64,000 bases of DNA from Thalassotalea mangrovi. GTDB lineage: Bacteria; Pseudomonadota; Gammaproteobacteria; Enterobacterales; Alteromonadaceae. The notes under the pieces are model-generated. The model was not told the origin of the DNA. It searched no databases and saw only the letters and a list, made by a program, of their open reading frames with translations. The stretch is from positions 1 to 64,000 of the forward strand of contig NZ_SWDB01000037.1 in assembly GCF_005116735.1 (NCBI RefSeq), read 5' to 3'. The number at the start of each line of letters is the position of its first letter. Within the stretch, counting starts at the first letter, position 1. The position numbers were made by a program, and so were the translations under genes. Below, in pieces: positions 56,040 to 64,000 of this stretch.

Positions 56040-57281
56040 GTGTCTGCGACTCTCACGACTGAACATATCGCAGAAGAGCTCAACCAGATTGGTTCATGGT
56101 GGTTGTCTGCTATGGATGACGCAAATAGGTTTTGTGGTGAGGTAGATGCAGAAGGCAGAGCTAATACCAATGCTAATGTCGGTGTGGTTTACTACAGTCG
56201 GATACTATGGTTTTTTGCAACTACCGCGCTTCACTATCAGAACCAGAGTGACAAGCATTCTTTATATCTTCAATATCGAGAGACCGCTGAGCATGTGTTT
56301 AAGTTCATCATCGAACATTTTGATGATCCTGTTGATGGCGGAGCCTTTTGGGAAATCAGTGCTGAGCATCAGGTTATAAATGGTAAGAAACAAACTTACG
56401 CTCAATGCTTTTGTATCTACGCATTTTCGGCTTATTTTGAGTTAACCCAAGAGCAGTTAGCAATCGATAAAGCCTTTTCTTATTTTGACTTGCTGCAATC
56501 TCATGCTCGCGATTTTGAGTATCGTGGTTACATCGAAGCATTAGATCAGCGGTGGCAACCTATTGATGATTTTCGTTTGAGTGAGAAAGACCTGAATGCT
56601 CCTAAAAGCATGAATACTCATCTACATGTTCTTGAAGCTTTTGCCCATCTGCATAAGGTTGCTCCAAGCGAGCGAACAAGGGAAGCATTGGTTGATATTA
56701 TTGATGTGTTTGTTGACCGTATTTGTTACGCCGATCCCGTATCAGTACACCATTTCCATTTGAATCTCTTCTTCGATAAACATTGGAATTGTATGTCTGA
56801 CGCGATTTCGTTTGGACATGATATTGAAGCGAGTTGGTTATTGTGGGAAGCGCTGGAGATACTTAATTCTAACGAGCTAATGAACCGATATCGTCTAGTC
56901 GTACTGGGGTTAGCTCGCTCCAGCCTGGATAAGGGGATAGGCCTTTTGGGGCAGGTGTGTGATGAATACCGACATAGTGCGAATTATCGAGATGAAACCA
57001 GTTACTGGTGGGTTCAGGCAGAAGCGATGGTAGGGTTTCTCAATGCTTTTAAACTAACCGGTGATGCTGCTTATCTGCACGCAAGCCAAGCCATCTGGCA
57101 GTTTATAAATGATTACCATATAGACAAGGCTCACGGTGAGTGGTTCTGGACTGCAACCAAGGATCAGGCGCCAGAGGATAAGAATCCGACTTATAAAGCT
57201 GGTTTTTGGAAAGGCCCATATCATAATGGACGAGCCATGATAGAAGTTGGCCGTTTGTTGTCAAAAGTTCAGGCAAGTTAG
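56040..57281 (+). CDS. Mannobiose/cellobiose 2-epimerase
   Basis: A protein of about 413 residues of the cellobiose 2-epimerase group. It has the marker motifs NTHLHVLEAFAHLHKV, SFGHDIEASWLLWEAL and DETSYWWVQAEAMVGFLNAF, with the catalytic His residues. It would turn beta-1,4-mannobiose into mannosylglucose for GH130, as established for mannan users such as Saccharophagus and Bacteroides. GTG 56040 lies 1 bp after the GH130 stop; an ATG at 56013 inside GH130 is possible. The paralogous AGE gene at 50403 lacks these markers. Confidence 0.88.
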   Translation: MSATLTTEHIAEELNQIGSWWLSAMDDANRFCGEVDAEGRANTNANVGVVYYSRILWFFATTALHYQNQSDKHSLYLQYRETAEHVFKFIIEHFDDPVDGGAFWEISAEHQVINGKKQTYAQCFCIYAFSAYFELTQEQLAIDKAFSYFDLLQSHARDFEYRGYIEALDQRWQPIDDFRLSEKDLNAPKSMNTHLHVLEAFAHLHKVAPSERTREALVDIIDVFVDRICYADPVSVHHFHLNLFFDKHWNCMSDAISFGHDIEASWLLWEALEILNSNELMNRYRLVVLGLARSSLDKGIGLLGQVCDEYRHSANYRDETSYWWVQAEAMVGFLNAFKLTGDAAYLHASQAIWQFINDYHIDKAHGEWFWTATKDQAPEDKNPTYKAGFWKGPYHNGRAMIEVGRLLSKVQAS

Positions 57282-57291
57282 TGGGGTTCCT

Positions 57292-60048
57292 GTGAAGTTA
57301 AATGCAAAACGACATAAATGGATATTCAGCAGTTTGTTTTCTGTTGCGCTGTTTGCTTCAGGGGCTCATGCCGAAGGTTTTGATAACTTTATTGAACGCC
57401 GCGGACATAAGCTTTTTAATGGTGAAAAGGAATTTAGGTTTGCCGGTATTCATGCACCGGAATTGCATCGCATTGAAGATGATAGCCGAGGCGTATGTAA
57501 GGCCGATCGCCGTGGTTGGGGGCAATATTTCAAGTGGCCGACCAAAGATGAACAGGAAAACTGGATCATGGCTTTGGCAGACAGCGGCCATAAAGCGATG
57601 CGGATTTATGTTTTATCAGTAGAACACCCCGACGATAAAGTCTGTGGTCGAGAAACTCATATTTTAAAGCCCGCAAATCCTGATGGTATGCCGCGATTAA
57701 ATGAGCGAGCAATGCAAGTGTACGACCAAATGATCGCACTGGCTGGTGAACATAAGTTACGCTTGATTTTGCCATTTATCGATCACTGGCAATGGTGGGG
57801 AGGTCGCGAACAATTGGCGGCATTTTATGGTGAGTCGGCAGATGATTTTTATCGCACCGATTCTAAAACCTACCAAGCATATCAACATATCATCAAATCG
57901 GTTATTACCAGGAAAAATACCATCAATGGTCTGCATTATTATCAGGACAAGACCATCATGGCGTGGGAGACTGGTAATGAGCTAAAAGCCAGCACTGAAG
58001 CGTTTGTATCGGCAACGGCTGAATTAATTAAATCGCTGGCGCCAAAGCAGCTCGTGATAGATGGGACGTATTTGTCGATATTGCCGTCCTCATTGGAGGA
58101 TCCTAACGTTGATATCATTTCAAATCACTTTTACACCGTCAATGACAACAACAAGCCAGAAACTGTTGAGCAGGATTTGCAAACCATAAGTGGTAAGAAG
58201 GTTTATTTTCTTGGAGAGTTTGGTTTAGAAACGGTTGATAACTTAAATGCCGTCATGCAGGCTGCGGTTCACACGGAAGTTAATGGTGCCAGAACAGCAG
58301 GTGCCTTTATCTGGGGCTTCAGAGGTCATCGTCATAACGGTGGTTTTTATTGGCACAAAGAAGGGGATAGCGGCCATTACAGCTACCATCTTCCGGGTTT
58401 CAATGAAGGCGATGATAATAATGAGATTGCTGTTGTCAATTTAGTGCGCAAAGCACAAGCACAAATGGCCGGGTTGGATGAAGCACCTGCATTGCCCTCT
58501 CCTCGGGCACCTAAATTGCGATTTGTTGATGAAAATTTCAGTGTTGCTTTTATGGGAGCGCCATTAGGACGAAGCTATCGTATCGAACGTCGACAGTTAA
58601 TTGAATCAGGTAGTACTAAGTGGCATGTCATTGCCAAAAACCTTTCAGATGGTAAGAACCGGTTTGATCCAAAAGTTGATCGCTTGTTTACCGATACCGA
58701 AGAGCTGAAAGAAGGCGGCAAATATGAATACCGGGTAATTGCTCAGAATGAATCTGGCGTTTCAAGCGCTTCTAATATTATCGCCATCGAGGTAGTGGAT
58801 GGAAAAGCTAAAATGCTGGCACAAAATCAGTTTGTTCAGGTTGATGGCACACAGTTTTTAATTGGTGGCAAACCTTATTACTTCTTGGGCACTAACTATT
58901 GGTATGGCCCACTTTTAGGAGCCAATGCTCAAGGACGTGAGCGGTTAATTCAGGAATTGGATCATCTACAAAGTATCGGGATAAACAACCTTCGGGTGTT
59001 AGTAGGCGCTGAAAAAAGCGATTCATCGTCTGTGATTCAACCTGCCTTGCAGACAAGACCTGGTGAATATAACGAATCGTTGTTTAATGGTCTGGATTTC
59101 CTGTTAGCTGAGATGGCAAAGCGCGATATGTATGCCGTTTTGTATCTCAATAATAACTGGATTTGGTCTGGCGGTATGTCCCAATATTTAAACTGGTTTG
59201 GTTATGGCGATGTACCAGATCCGTTTTCTGAGGAGCATGACTGGCCGGATTACATGGCTTACTCCCAACAGTTTTATAGTTGTAAGGCGTGCGTCGACGC
59301 ATACCATCAACATGTCAAAACCGTTATATCCCGAACTAATCAAGTAACTGGCATTCCATACAATCTCGACCCAACGATAATGTCCTGGCAGTTGGCAAAC
59401 GAACCCCGGGTTTTTAACGTAGAGAATCAAGAAGCTTTTAACAAGTGGGTAAACGACAGTGTGGAACTCATTGAAACGCTTGCTCCCTATCAGCTAATTT
59501 CCACGGGGTCTGAAGGCGAAGCTGGTAGCACTATGAGTCTTAAATTATTCGAACAGAATCACCAAAACAATAATATCGATTATTTGACGATGCACGTATG
59601 GCCAAAAAACTGGTCGTGGTACGACGCTTTTTCAGAAAATCCAGATATTGAAGCGGCACTAGAAAAAACCTTTACCTACATGGATAAACACCTTGCCGTG
59701 GCGAAACGCTTGAACAAACCGATTGTCATGTCTGAGTTTGGGTTTCCCAGAGAAAAAGAAAGCCTGGCATCAATGTCCTCCGTCGCCCAGCGGGACGCCT
59801 ATTTTCTAAAAATTTTTGACCGGTTAGTTAAGGAAGCTGATTCATCTGGTGCTTTAGCTGGTTTAAATTTCTGGGCTTATGGCGGATTTGGGAAGGCCAA
59901 TATTGAAAATAAGGGCAAATGGCAACCTGGTGATGATTATGTTGGCGACCCCGCGCAAGAACCTCAGGGATTAAATACTGTATTTGCCAGCGATTCATCG
60001 ACTCTTGAATTGATCAACCAAACAACTCAAAAGCTAAGTAAACATTAG
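57292..60048 (+). CDS. Secreted protein with two GH5 catalytic domains (mannanase)
   Basis: A 918-residue secreted enzyme (signal SVALFASGAHA). The first GH5-like domain, residues about 25-400, has Glu 230 in MAWETGNELKAS and Glu 309 in FLGEFGLE. A fibronectin-III-like linker (about 405-495, YRVIAQNESGVSSASN) follows. The second domain, about 505-910, is a GH5_7-type mannanase with Glu 704 in SWQLANEPR and Glu 815 in MSEFGFPRE. Both acid/base and nucleophile pairs are present. GTG 57292 follows GGGG and gives the signal peptide; the 5' extension lies in the epimerase gene. It closes the symporter unit. Confidence 0.87.
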   Translation: MKLNAKRHKWIFSSLFSVALFASGAHAEGFDNFIERRGHKLFNGEKEFRFAGIHAPELHRIEDDSRGVCKADRRGWGQYFKWPTKDEQENWIMALADSGHKAMRIYVLSVEHPDDKVCGRETHILKPANPDGMPRLNERAMQVYDQMIALAGEHKLRLILPFIDHWQWWGGREQLAAFYGESADDFYRTDSKTYQAYQHIIKSVITRKNTINGLHYYQDKTIMAWETGNELKASTEAFVSATAELIKSLAPKQLVIDGTYLSILPSSLEDPNVDIISNHFYTVNDNNKPETVEQDLQTISGKKVYFLGEFGLETVDNLNAVMQAAVHTEVNGARTAGAFIWGFRGHRHNGGFYWHKEGDSGHYSYHLPGFNEGDDNNEIAVVNLVRKAQAQMAGLDEAPALPSPRAPKLRFVDENFSVAFMGAPLGRSYRIERRQLIESGSTKWHVIAKNLSDGKNRFDPKVDRLFTDTEELKEGGKYEYRVIAQNESGVSSASNIIAIEVVDGKAKMLAQNQFVQVDGTQFLIGGKPYYFLGTNYWYGPLLGANAQGRERLIQELDHLQSIGINNLRVLVGAEKSDSSSVIQPALQTRPGEYNESLFNGLDFLLAEMAKRDMYAVLYLNNNWIWSGGMSQYLNWFGYGDVPDPFSEEHDWPDYMAYSQQFYSCKACVDAYHQHVKTVISRTNQVTGIPYNLDPTIMSWQLANEPRVFNVENQEAFNKWVNDSVELIETLAPYQLISTGSEGEAGSTMSLKLFEQNHQNNNIDYLTMHVWPKNWSWYDAFSENPDIEAALEKTFTYMDKHLAVAKRLNKPIVMSEFGFPREKESLASMSSVAQRDAYFLKIFDRLVKEADSSGALAGLNFWAYGGFGKANIENKGKWQPGDDYVGDPAQEPQGLNTVFASDSSTLELINQTTQKLSKH

Positions 60049-60179
60049 CCTTCTAACGTTCAATTCCTCATTAAAAACTAGCATCTGTGTTTTTTGACAG
60101 ACTCTCTAGATGGCGGATGATATGACTGTCCCGATAAACAAAGGGCACTAATATTCTTTCAACATAATGGAGAAGCTAA

Positions 60180-60593
60180 ATGTCAATACAGCAATTACGA
60201 CTTAGCGTACAAGGTACTCTTTTGAGTGCACCTGAGCTGTCTGTATTAGGCCGCAACTTTCAGACTCAAGACGATAAACTCGCTGAATTAGCGGAAGCCT
60301 TTATCGACAATTCAATAAGGAATATGTCTGAAAACAGTGGTGGTAATTTCGAAAGCCTGTTTGGAGCTGCAATAAGGTCGATTAGCACCATCAATCGAGA
60401 GGTTGATAACATTATCGAATATCTATCCGGTGAATATGAGCGAGAGCACTTTTTGATGTGCCTTCGCACCAAAATTCGTATTCGAGAGGGCAAGGACCCA
60501 TTACAAAGGTTTCTCGCGCTGAAAGACTCGATGCCTGTTTCACAGCGGACGGATGAACTTGTCGATTCTTTATACGGAGGTCTGAGAGACTAA
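60180..60593 (+). CDS. Conserved-looking hypothetical protein, 137 residues
   Basis: No family is recognised. The protein is mostly helical and charged, with VSIQ-like start (SIQQLRLSVQGTLLSAPELS), INREVDNIIEYLSGEYEREH and a C-terminal DELVDSLYGGLRD; no membrane segment or signal peptide. AUGGAGAAGC provides a ribosome site (GGAG). It stands alone with a strong terminator after it, between the mannan genes and the recombinase. Confidence 0.6.
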   Translation: MSIQQLRLSVQGTLLSAPELSVLGRNFQTQDDKLAELAEAFIDNSIRNMSENSGGNFESLFGAAIRSISTINREVDNIIEYLSGEYEREHFLMCLRTKIRIREGKDPLQRFLALKDSMPVSQRTDELVDSLYGGLRD

Positions 60594-60656
60594 ATATAAC
60601 TCCTAAAGGTTTACATTACTGGCAGGGATGCCAAAACACACACACCCTTAAATAAA

Positions 60657-60685
60657 GGAAGGCAGATTTCTGCCTTCCTTTTTTT
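60657..60685 (+). terminator. Rho-independent terminator after the 137-residue gene
   Basis: The perfect 10-bp stem GGAAGGCAGA / TCTGCCTTCC has a TT loop and is followed by seven T. Confidence 0.9.
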
Positions 60686-60690
60686 CTGGC

Positions 60691-60707
60691 ATGGTCTTGC
60701 CACGACC
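60691..60707. other. Candidate recombinase site, left copy
   Basis: ATGGTCTTGCCACGACC shares TGGTCTTGCCACGAC with 62138-62152. It is itself an imperfect palindrome (TGGTC ... GACCA). The two copies are in the same direction and flank the serine recombinase and the 94-residue gene. Confidence 0.4.
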
Positions 60708-60826
60708 AGAATTCATTCAAGCTGAAATCGAGGAGAAAACACATCCTTAAACCCGATGTTCTATGCCTCACAAATGAACTAACCCTTCTTAAAGTTCATA
60801 TTTGACAAGATCTTATTTGCCCTCAA

Positions 60827-60850
60827 TCTGGTCATAAATGAACGACCAGA
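60827..60850. promoter_or_regulatory. Inverted repeat TCTGGTC-N10-GACCAGA before the recombinase
   Basis: Two perfect 7-bp half sites lie 10 bp apart, ending 9 bp before the recombinase ATG. The TGGTC/GACCA halves are the same as in the repeat at 60691, so the recombinase may bind its own promoter. Confidence 0.5.
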
Positions 60851-60859
60851 GGGATCAAC

Positions 60860-61537
60860 ATGCACTTTATTGCTTACTATCGGGTGTCTACCCAGCGACA
60901 AGGACTTTCAGGACTAGGGTTGGAGGCTCAACGTTCGGTTGTCGAGGATTACATTCATCGGCAGAGTGGGGTATTGCTTCACCAATATACCGAAGTGGAG
61001 TCAGGGAAGAAGGATGATCGACCGCAACTGCTGAAAGCGCTGCAGCATTGTCAGTTAACCAATTCAACGTTGGTGGTATCCAAGCTAGATCGTTTAAGTC
61101 GCGACCTGCACTTTTTATCGACGGTGATGAAAAGTAATATTCAGTTTGTCTGCTGTGACCAACCCAACAGTGGCACTCTTGTGCTGCAAGTCTTAGCTGC
61201 CGTCGCAGAGGAAGAGCGGCGAGCTATCAGTGAACGCACCAAGTTAGCGTTGGCAGCCGCCAAAAAGCGCGGCGTAAAATTGGGCAACCCGAACCTTGAC
61301 CAAGTTCGCAATACCTGTATGAAAAAGGCACGCATTGTGTGGCAGCAAAACAATGAAGATTTTAATAACGCGATTATTCCCGTGATTGAAAATATCCAAC
61401 AGCAAGGCATCACAAGCTATCTGGGGATATCTCGTGAACTCAATCGACTTGGTTTTAAAACGCGCTACGGCAAGCGCTTTTACTCCACTACCGTGCGAAA
61501 TATATTGGTGGCTCGAAGCTCTCAAACCGATACATAA
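60860..61537 (+). CDS. Small serine recombinase (resolvase/invertase family)
   Basis: A 225-residue protein. The catalytic domain opens AYYRVSTQRQGLSGLGLEAQR with the nucleophile Ser in RVST. KLDRLSRD and EEERRAISERTKLALAAAKKRG form the active-site and long E-helix regions. The C-terminal part (residues about 165-215) carries a DNA-binding helix set with SYLGISRELNRLGFKTRYGKRFYS. Such enzymes resolve or invert DNA between short sites. Flanking direct repeats (60692, 62138) are candidates. Confidence 0.9.
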   Translation: MHFIAYYRVSTQRQGLSGLGLEAQRSVVEDYIHRQSGVLLHQYTEVESGKKDDRPQLLKALQHCQLTNSTLVVSKLDRLSRDLHFLSTVMKSNIQFVCCDQPNSGTLVLQVLAAVAEEERRAISERTKLALAAAKKRGVKLGNPNLDQVRNTCMKKARIVWQQNNEDFNNAIIPVIENIQQQGITSYLGISRELNRLGFKTRYGKRFYSTTVRNILVARSSQTDT

Positions 61538-61721
61538 AAAGAACGCAGGCAAAAGCTGAACTTCACCACAGGCGCCAGATTGTCATAACCGGTGTCGACA
61601 ATCTAATTGGCTTACGCTCACTTGTAAGCCTGCATTCAATACTCACTAGTAAGTGCGGCCATTAAAACATCAAACATCGAATTTCCCCAAAAAGTATCGT
61701 TTGTACTTCATTAATCATGAA

Positions 61722-62006
61722 CTAATTACCCAAAATTAATTCTGGAGCCTTATCCTGCTTCTGCTTTATGTAGTGGCGCTCGTCCAGACATAACCTCAGG
61801 ATATATTTTGTAGCTAACTCATCATCTTCCTCTTTCACGGCTTCCAAGGCGTCCTCAACAGTCAGTTTCAAATTGAGTAAGTGATTTGCCCAGGATTCAG
61901 CCTTTTTCTTGGAAATCCCGAATTGTTCTAACTCATCGTTCTTTACAGCGCCTGTTGCAAGCAGAATTGCCCAGGCGACTCGTTGTGTGCGGTTGTAATC
62001 ACGCAT
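61722..62006 (-). CDS. Hypothetical protein, 94 residues
   Basis: A small helical protein without recognised family. It has RTQRVAWAILLATGAVKN, a possible HTH-like ELEQFGISKKKAESWANHLL, then an acidic helix (VEDALEAVKEEDDELATKY). ATG 62006 follows GGGG. It lies convergent to the recombinase gene, and both are bracketed by the 15-bp direct repeats, so it may be part of one small mobile unit. Confidence 0.55.
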   Translation of the reverse strand: MRDYNRTQRVAWAILLATGAVKNDELEQFGISKKKAESWANHLLNLKLTVEDALEAVKEEDDELATKYILRLCLDERHYIKQKQDKAPELILGN

Positions 62007-62495
62007 ATTAATCCCCGTTTTCTTTTACTTTGGAAACGATACAAAGCTAAAAGATTAATGTGCGGAGAAACGGCGTGTTCTGTGAGGGAGTTTTAAAAAT
62101 AATAGACTGGATAGGCTGCCTGACAAGGACGCGAATTGGTCTTGCCACGACAAAACGTTAAGGCTACAAAGTTCCCAACGTGCTGTAGGTCAAATCATTG
62201 GGCGCAAGCATAAGTTAAAGGCCTGTCTGTCATCCTCAATTCCTCACAGAACAAGGCTTTTACTCAATTCTTCCCCCGCTGAATGTTGGAGGTGAAAATC
62301 CTTTAGAGGAAACTACCTACCTAAAAAAGGTACATAGTTTCTTCTGGAGCGCTTCACAGGAAACTATTTTTTGTCAATTATGACAAAGTCACCATTACCC
62401 AATGATTGATTTCTTGAAAGGTAAAAGGAAACGTGTTCGGTATTCTATTAACGTTTCGTTACCGCTATATTTGTAAATAAAGTGGCAACTGAAAT
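62007..62495. other. Gene-free stretch with the right TGGTCTTGCCACGAC copy
   Basis: About 490 bp without a supported gene. It contains the right copy of the 15-bp repeat (62138-62152). GGAAACTA recurs at 62308 and 62350 with TACCTA/TTT contexts between. Nothing else was recognised. Confidence 0.4.
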
Positions 62496-62903
62496 ATGAG
62501 AGCTAACGATTTGAAAGAGCCAACCAAGGATGTACTCAAAGATGCTACACCGTCTGCATTAAAAGCCGCGATTAAAATCATGGAATCGTGGTCCTGCAAT
62601 CATTCACAGATGGCAATTATCCTGGGAATTTCCAATAGTTCGCTTCGTCGGTATCTCAAGCATCCAGAGCAAGCGCGTCTGAGTCACGACCAACAAACAC
62701 GGCTGAGTTATGTGTTAAACATCTACCAATCGATTCGAACGATATTTAACAATCCAACCAACGTCGATAACTTTATGTCATTAAAGAACCACAATGGCTT
62801 ATTTCAGGGCAGAGCACCTTTAGATTTGTTACTTGAGGGCAGTATTGAAAATATGATGGATACATATAAACACATCGACTCTATTGCTAATGGCCAATGG
62901 TAA
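62496..62903 (+). CDS. Xre/MbcA/ParS-like antitoxin family protein
   Basis: A 135-residue protein. An HTH at residues 20-60 (SHQ-type: NHSQMAIILGISNSSLRRYL) precedes the C-terminal DUF2384 (MbcA/ParS/Xre) domain, with FNNPTNVDNFMSLKNHNGLF then GRAPLDLLLEGSIENMMDTYKHID. Such proteins are usually antitoxins of RES-domain NAD+-degrading toxins encoded just downstream. No toxin frame is present within 235 bp downstream or before it, so this copy is orphan here. Confidence 0.82.
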   Translation: MRANDLKEPTKDVLKDATPSALKAAIKIMESWSCNHSQMAIILGISNSSLRRYLKHPEQARLSHDQQTRLSYVLNIYQSIRTIFNNPTNVDNFMSLKNHNGLFQGRAPLDLLLEGSIENMMDTYKHIDSIANGQW

Positions 62904-63138
62904 TTTAAAAAAAATATTACTCTAGATGAACAACTCTAGATGAATGAGTCTTAACCTGAACAGTCAGATGCATCTGATAGGTCTAGGTTAAATCTGACAG
63001 TGATTATTCACATAGTTGTTTGGTGGGATATGACCGCTTTGTGCCATTAGCAGTCTATTAGAGCATTCTAATATATGCTTGCATTGATTGTTTAAATAAT
63101 TTCTGAAAGCTGAAAAACAACTATTTGATATGAGCAAC

Positions 63139-63717
63139 TTACTCATAAGTCTTTAACAAATTTATTATCGAATTCATCGCTTCACTTGGTGTTAATTCAC
63201 CTAATGTTATCGCAACATCGTAAGCAGTTTTTCCACTACCTCCTACATATGAGTTTGTCGTAGTTATGGAAGGGTTACCTCCATTTTCAAGAATAAACTT
63301 TACGAGAGCGGGGTTACCCGTTGTTACAGCTAGATGCAAAGCAGTCTGTCCACCTGAAACAAGATTTATATTTTCGTTTCTCATTAGCCCTAGAGATATT
63401 CCTCTAGTTACTCTTTGAGTATCAAGTTCATAACCTTCCTGATGAACCTGACACTTTGCGACATATAAGGCAGCTTTAATTAAACTTGGATCAGCACCAA
63501 CATAAGCTTCAAAATCATGGGAAGCCAGAATATAAGCATATGACAAATTGGACATATAGTTATCGTAGGTTGATGAAACAGAGTTGCAAGAATCCCAATC
63601 TCCAATTGTGAAAGCTCTTTTAGCTATATTTAAATTACTGGTGGAATTGATGTAATACGTGGCGTGACCTAAAGCTAGGGTTAGTAATACAGAAGAAAAT
63701 ATTAATATAGATTTCAC
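63139..63717 (-). CDS. Secreted ankyrin-repeat protein
   Basis: A 192-residue protein with an N-terminal signal or anchor (ILIFSSVLLTLALGHATYYI). The C-terminal half has ankyrin repeats (GQTALHLAVTTGNPALVKFILENGGNPS, key residues TALHLAV and LVKFILENG; then GKTAYDVAITLGE). The N-terminal half is Cys-containing and unassigned. The start is GTG with AAGGAA upstream. Function unknown; probably a protein-binding envelope protein. It lies just before an IS3-type element. Confidence 0.75.
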   Translation of the reverse strand: MKSILIFSSVLLTLALGHATYYINSTSNLNIAKRAFTIGDWDSCNSVSSTYDNYMSNLSYAYILASHDFEAYVGADPSLIKAALYVAKCQVHQEGYELDTQRVTRGISLGLMRNENINLVSGGQTALHLAVTTGNPALVKFILENGGNPSITTTNSYVGGSGKTAYDVAITLGELTPSEAMNSIINLLKTYE

Positions 63718-63784
63718 TTTGCTTCCTTCTAGTGCCTTATATTATATTTTTTGATGGTAAAAGCGATGACTGCAATTCGCTCAC

Positions 63785-64000
63785 TGATCTTGCCCCATAA
63801 AAATGGACAGTTAATTTACGTTATCATGTTCAGCTTCAAAGTCCGAAGGACTTTTAAATCCCAGATAACTGTGTAACCGTTTCCGGTTGTAGAAGCACTC
63901 GATATATTCGAAGATATCGAGCTTGGCTTCTTGCCTGGTTCGATATCGATATTTACGAATCCGCTCCCGTTTTAGTGAGCCGAAAAAACTCTCAACAACG
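63785..64000 (-). mobile_element. IS3-family insertion sequence, 3' end (transposase OrfB C-terminus)
   Basis: From the window end to TTA at 63811-63813, the minus strand encodes VVESFFGSLKRERI ... FEYIECFYNRKRLHSYLGFK ... DFEAEHDNVN, the C-terminal part of an IS3-family DDE transposase, including the catalytic Glu in ESFF and the K/R-R-x-H-S-x-L-G end. TGATCTTGCCCCATAAAAAT starting at 63785 looks like the outer end of the element. The rest of the element lies beyond the window. Confidence 0.88.

Noticed and set aside
58655-58670. AACCGGTTT inside the GH5 gene as another operator
   Set aside because: It lies in coding sequence, matches only the core and has no dyad extension.

Overview
The window looks like chromosome of a marine gammaproteobacterium of the Alteromonadales, most like Colwelliaceae (Thalassotalea/Colwellia type). 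This rests on gene content and order: gcvA - alpha/beta hydrolase - DUF423 - rlmM; xni - ppnN - queF with syd divergent; apt - dnaX - ybaB; two DUF3192 genes; several large TonB-dependent receptors; and short palindromic intergenic repeats. No species call is made because no search could be run.

Layout. 1-17 kb is mostly housekeeping: kdsA, gcvA, rlmM, an NAD-type isocitrate dehydrogenase, xni, ppnN, queF, syd and small conserved proteins, then a sulfotransferase, a formyltransferase and an isoprenylcysteine-methyltransferase-like protein. 17-31.5 kb holds two TonB-dependent receptors and a block that reads as a peptidoglycan-peptide salvage locus: a lipoprotein joining a transglutaminase-like domain to a YkuD-type L,D-transpeptidase domain, an L-Ala-D/L-Glu epimerase, a secreted SH3-NlpC/P60 peptidase, an NhaC-type transporter and a VanX/DdpX-like D-Ala-D-Ala dipeptidase. 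31.5-34.4 kb is an accessory patch: a REP-associated transposase whose HUH histidines are replaced, a secreted Cys-rich peptide built from EGKCG/KGKCG repeats, a 39-residue membrane ORF and a lone receiver domain. 34.6-38.1 kb is the apt-dnaX-ybaB core; dnaX carries two A-AAA-AAG slippery heptamers.

Directly after ybaB, where recR normally follows, a tyrosine integrase and a small HTH protein begin what appears to be an integrated island reaching to or past the window end. Its cargo includes a pirin and a beta-mannan/glucomannan utilisation cluster (41.9-60.0 kb): a GH26 lipoprotein with several binding modules, a TonB receptor, a Nudix hydrolase, a phosphohexomutase, an AGE-family isomerase, a LacI regulator, an SSS symporter, a GH130 phosphorylase, a mannobiose/cellobiose 2-epimerase and a protein with two GH5 domains. 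Identical TGAACCGGTTCA palindromes precede three of its transcription units. The proposed flow is: extracellular mannanases, TonB receptor, Na+ symporter, mannobiose to mannosylglucose (2-epimerase), phosphorolysis to Man-1-P plus glucose (GH130), then Man-6-P (mutase); free mannose goes to fructose. The last 4 kb holds a serine recombinase with candidate sites, a Xre/MbcA/ParS-like antitoxin without a toxin, an ankyrin protein and the end of an IS3-family element.

Repeats stand out: an approximately 275-bp MITE-like element with terminal inverted repeats at 28947-29221, part of the same element inverted at 1-90, a second 183-bp element with perfect 16-bp ends at 34417-34599, and diverged tandem repeats of about 119 bp beside the integrase module.
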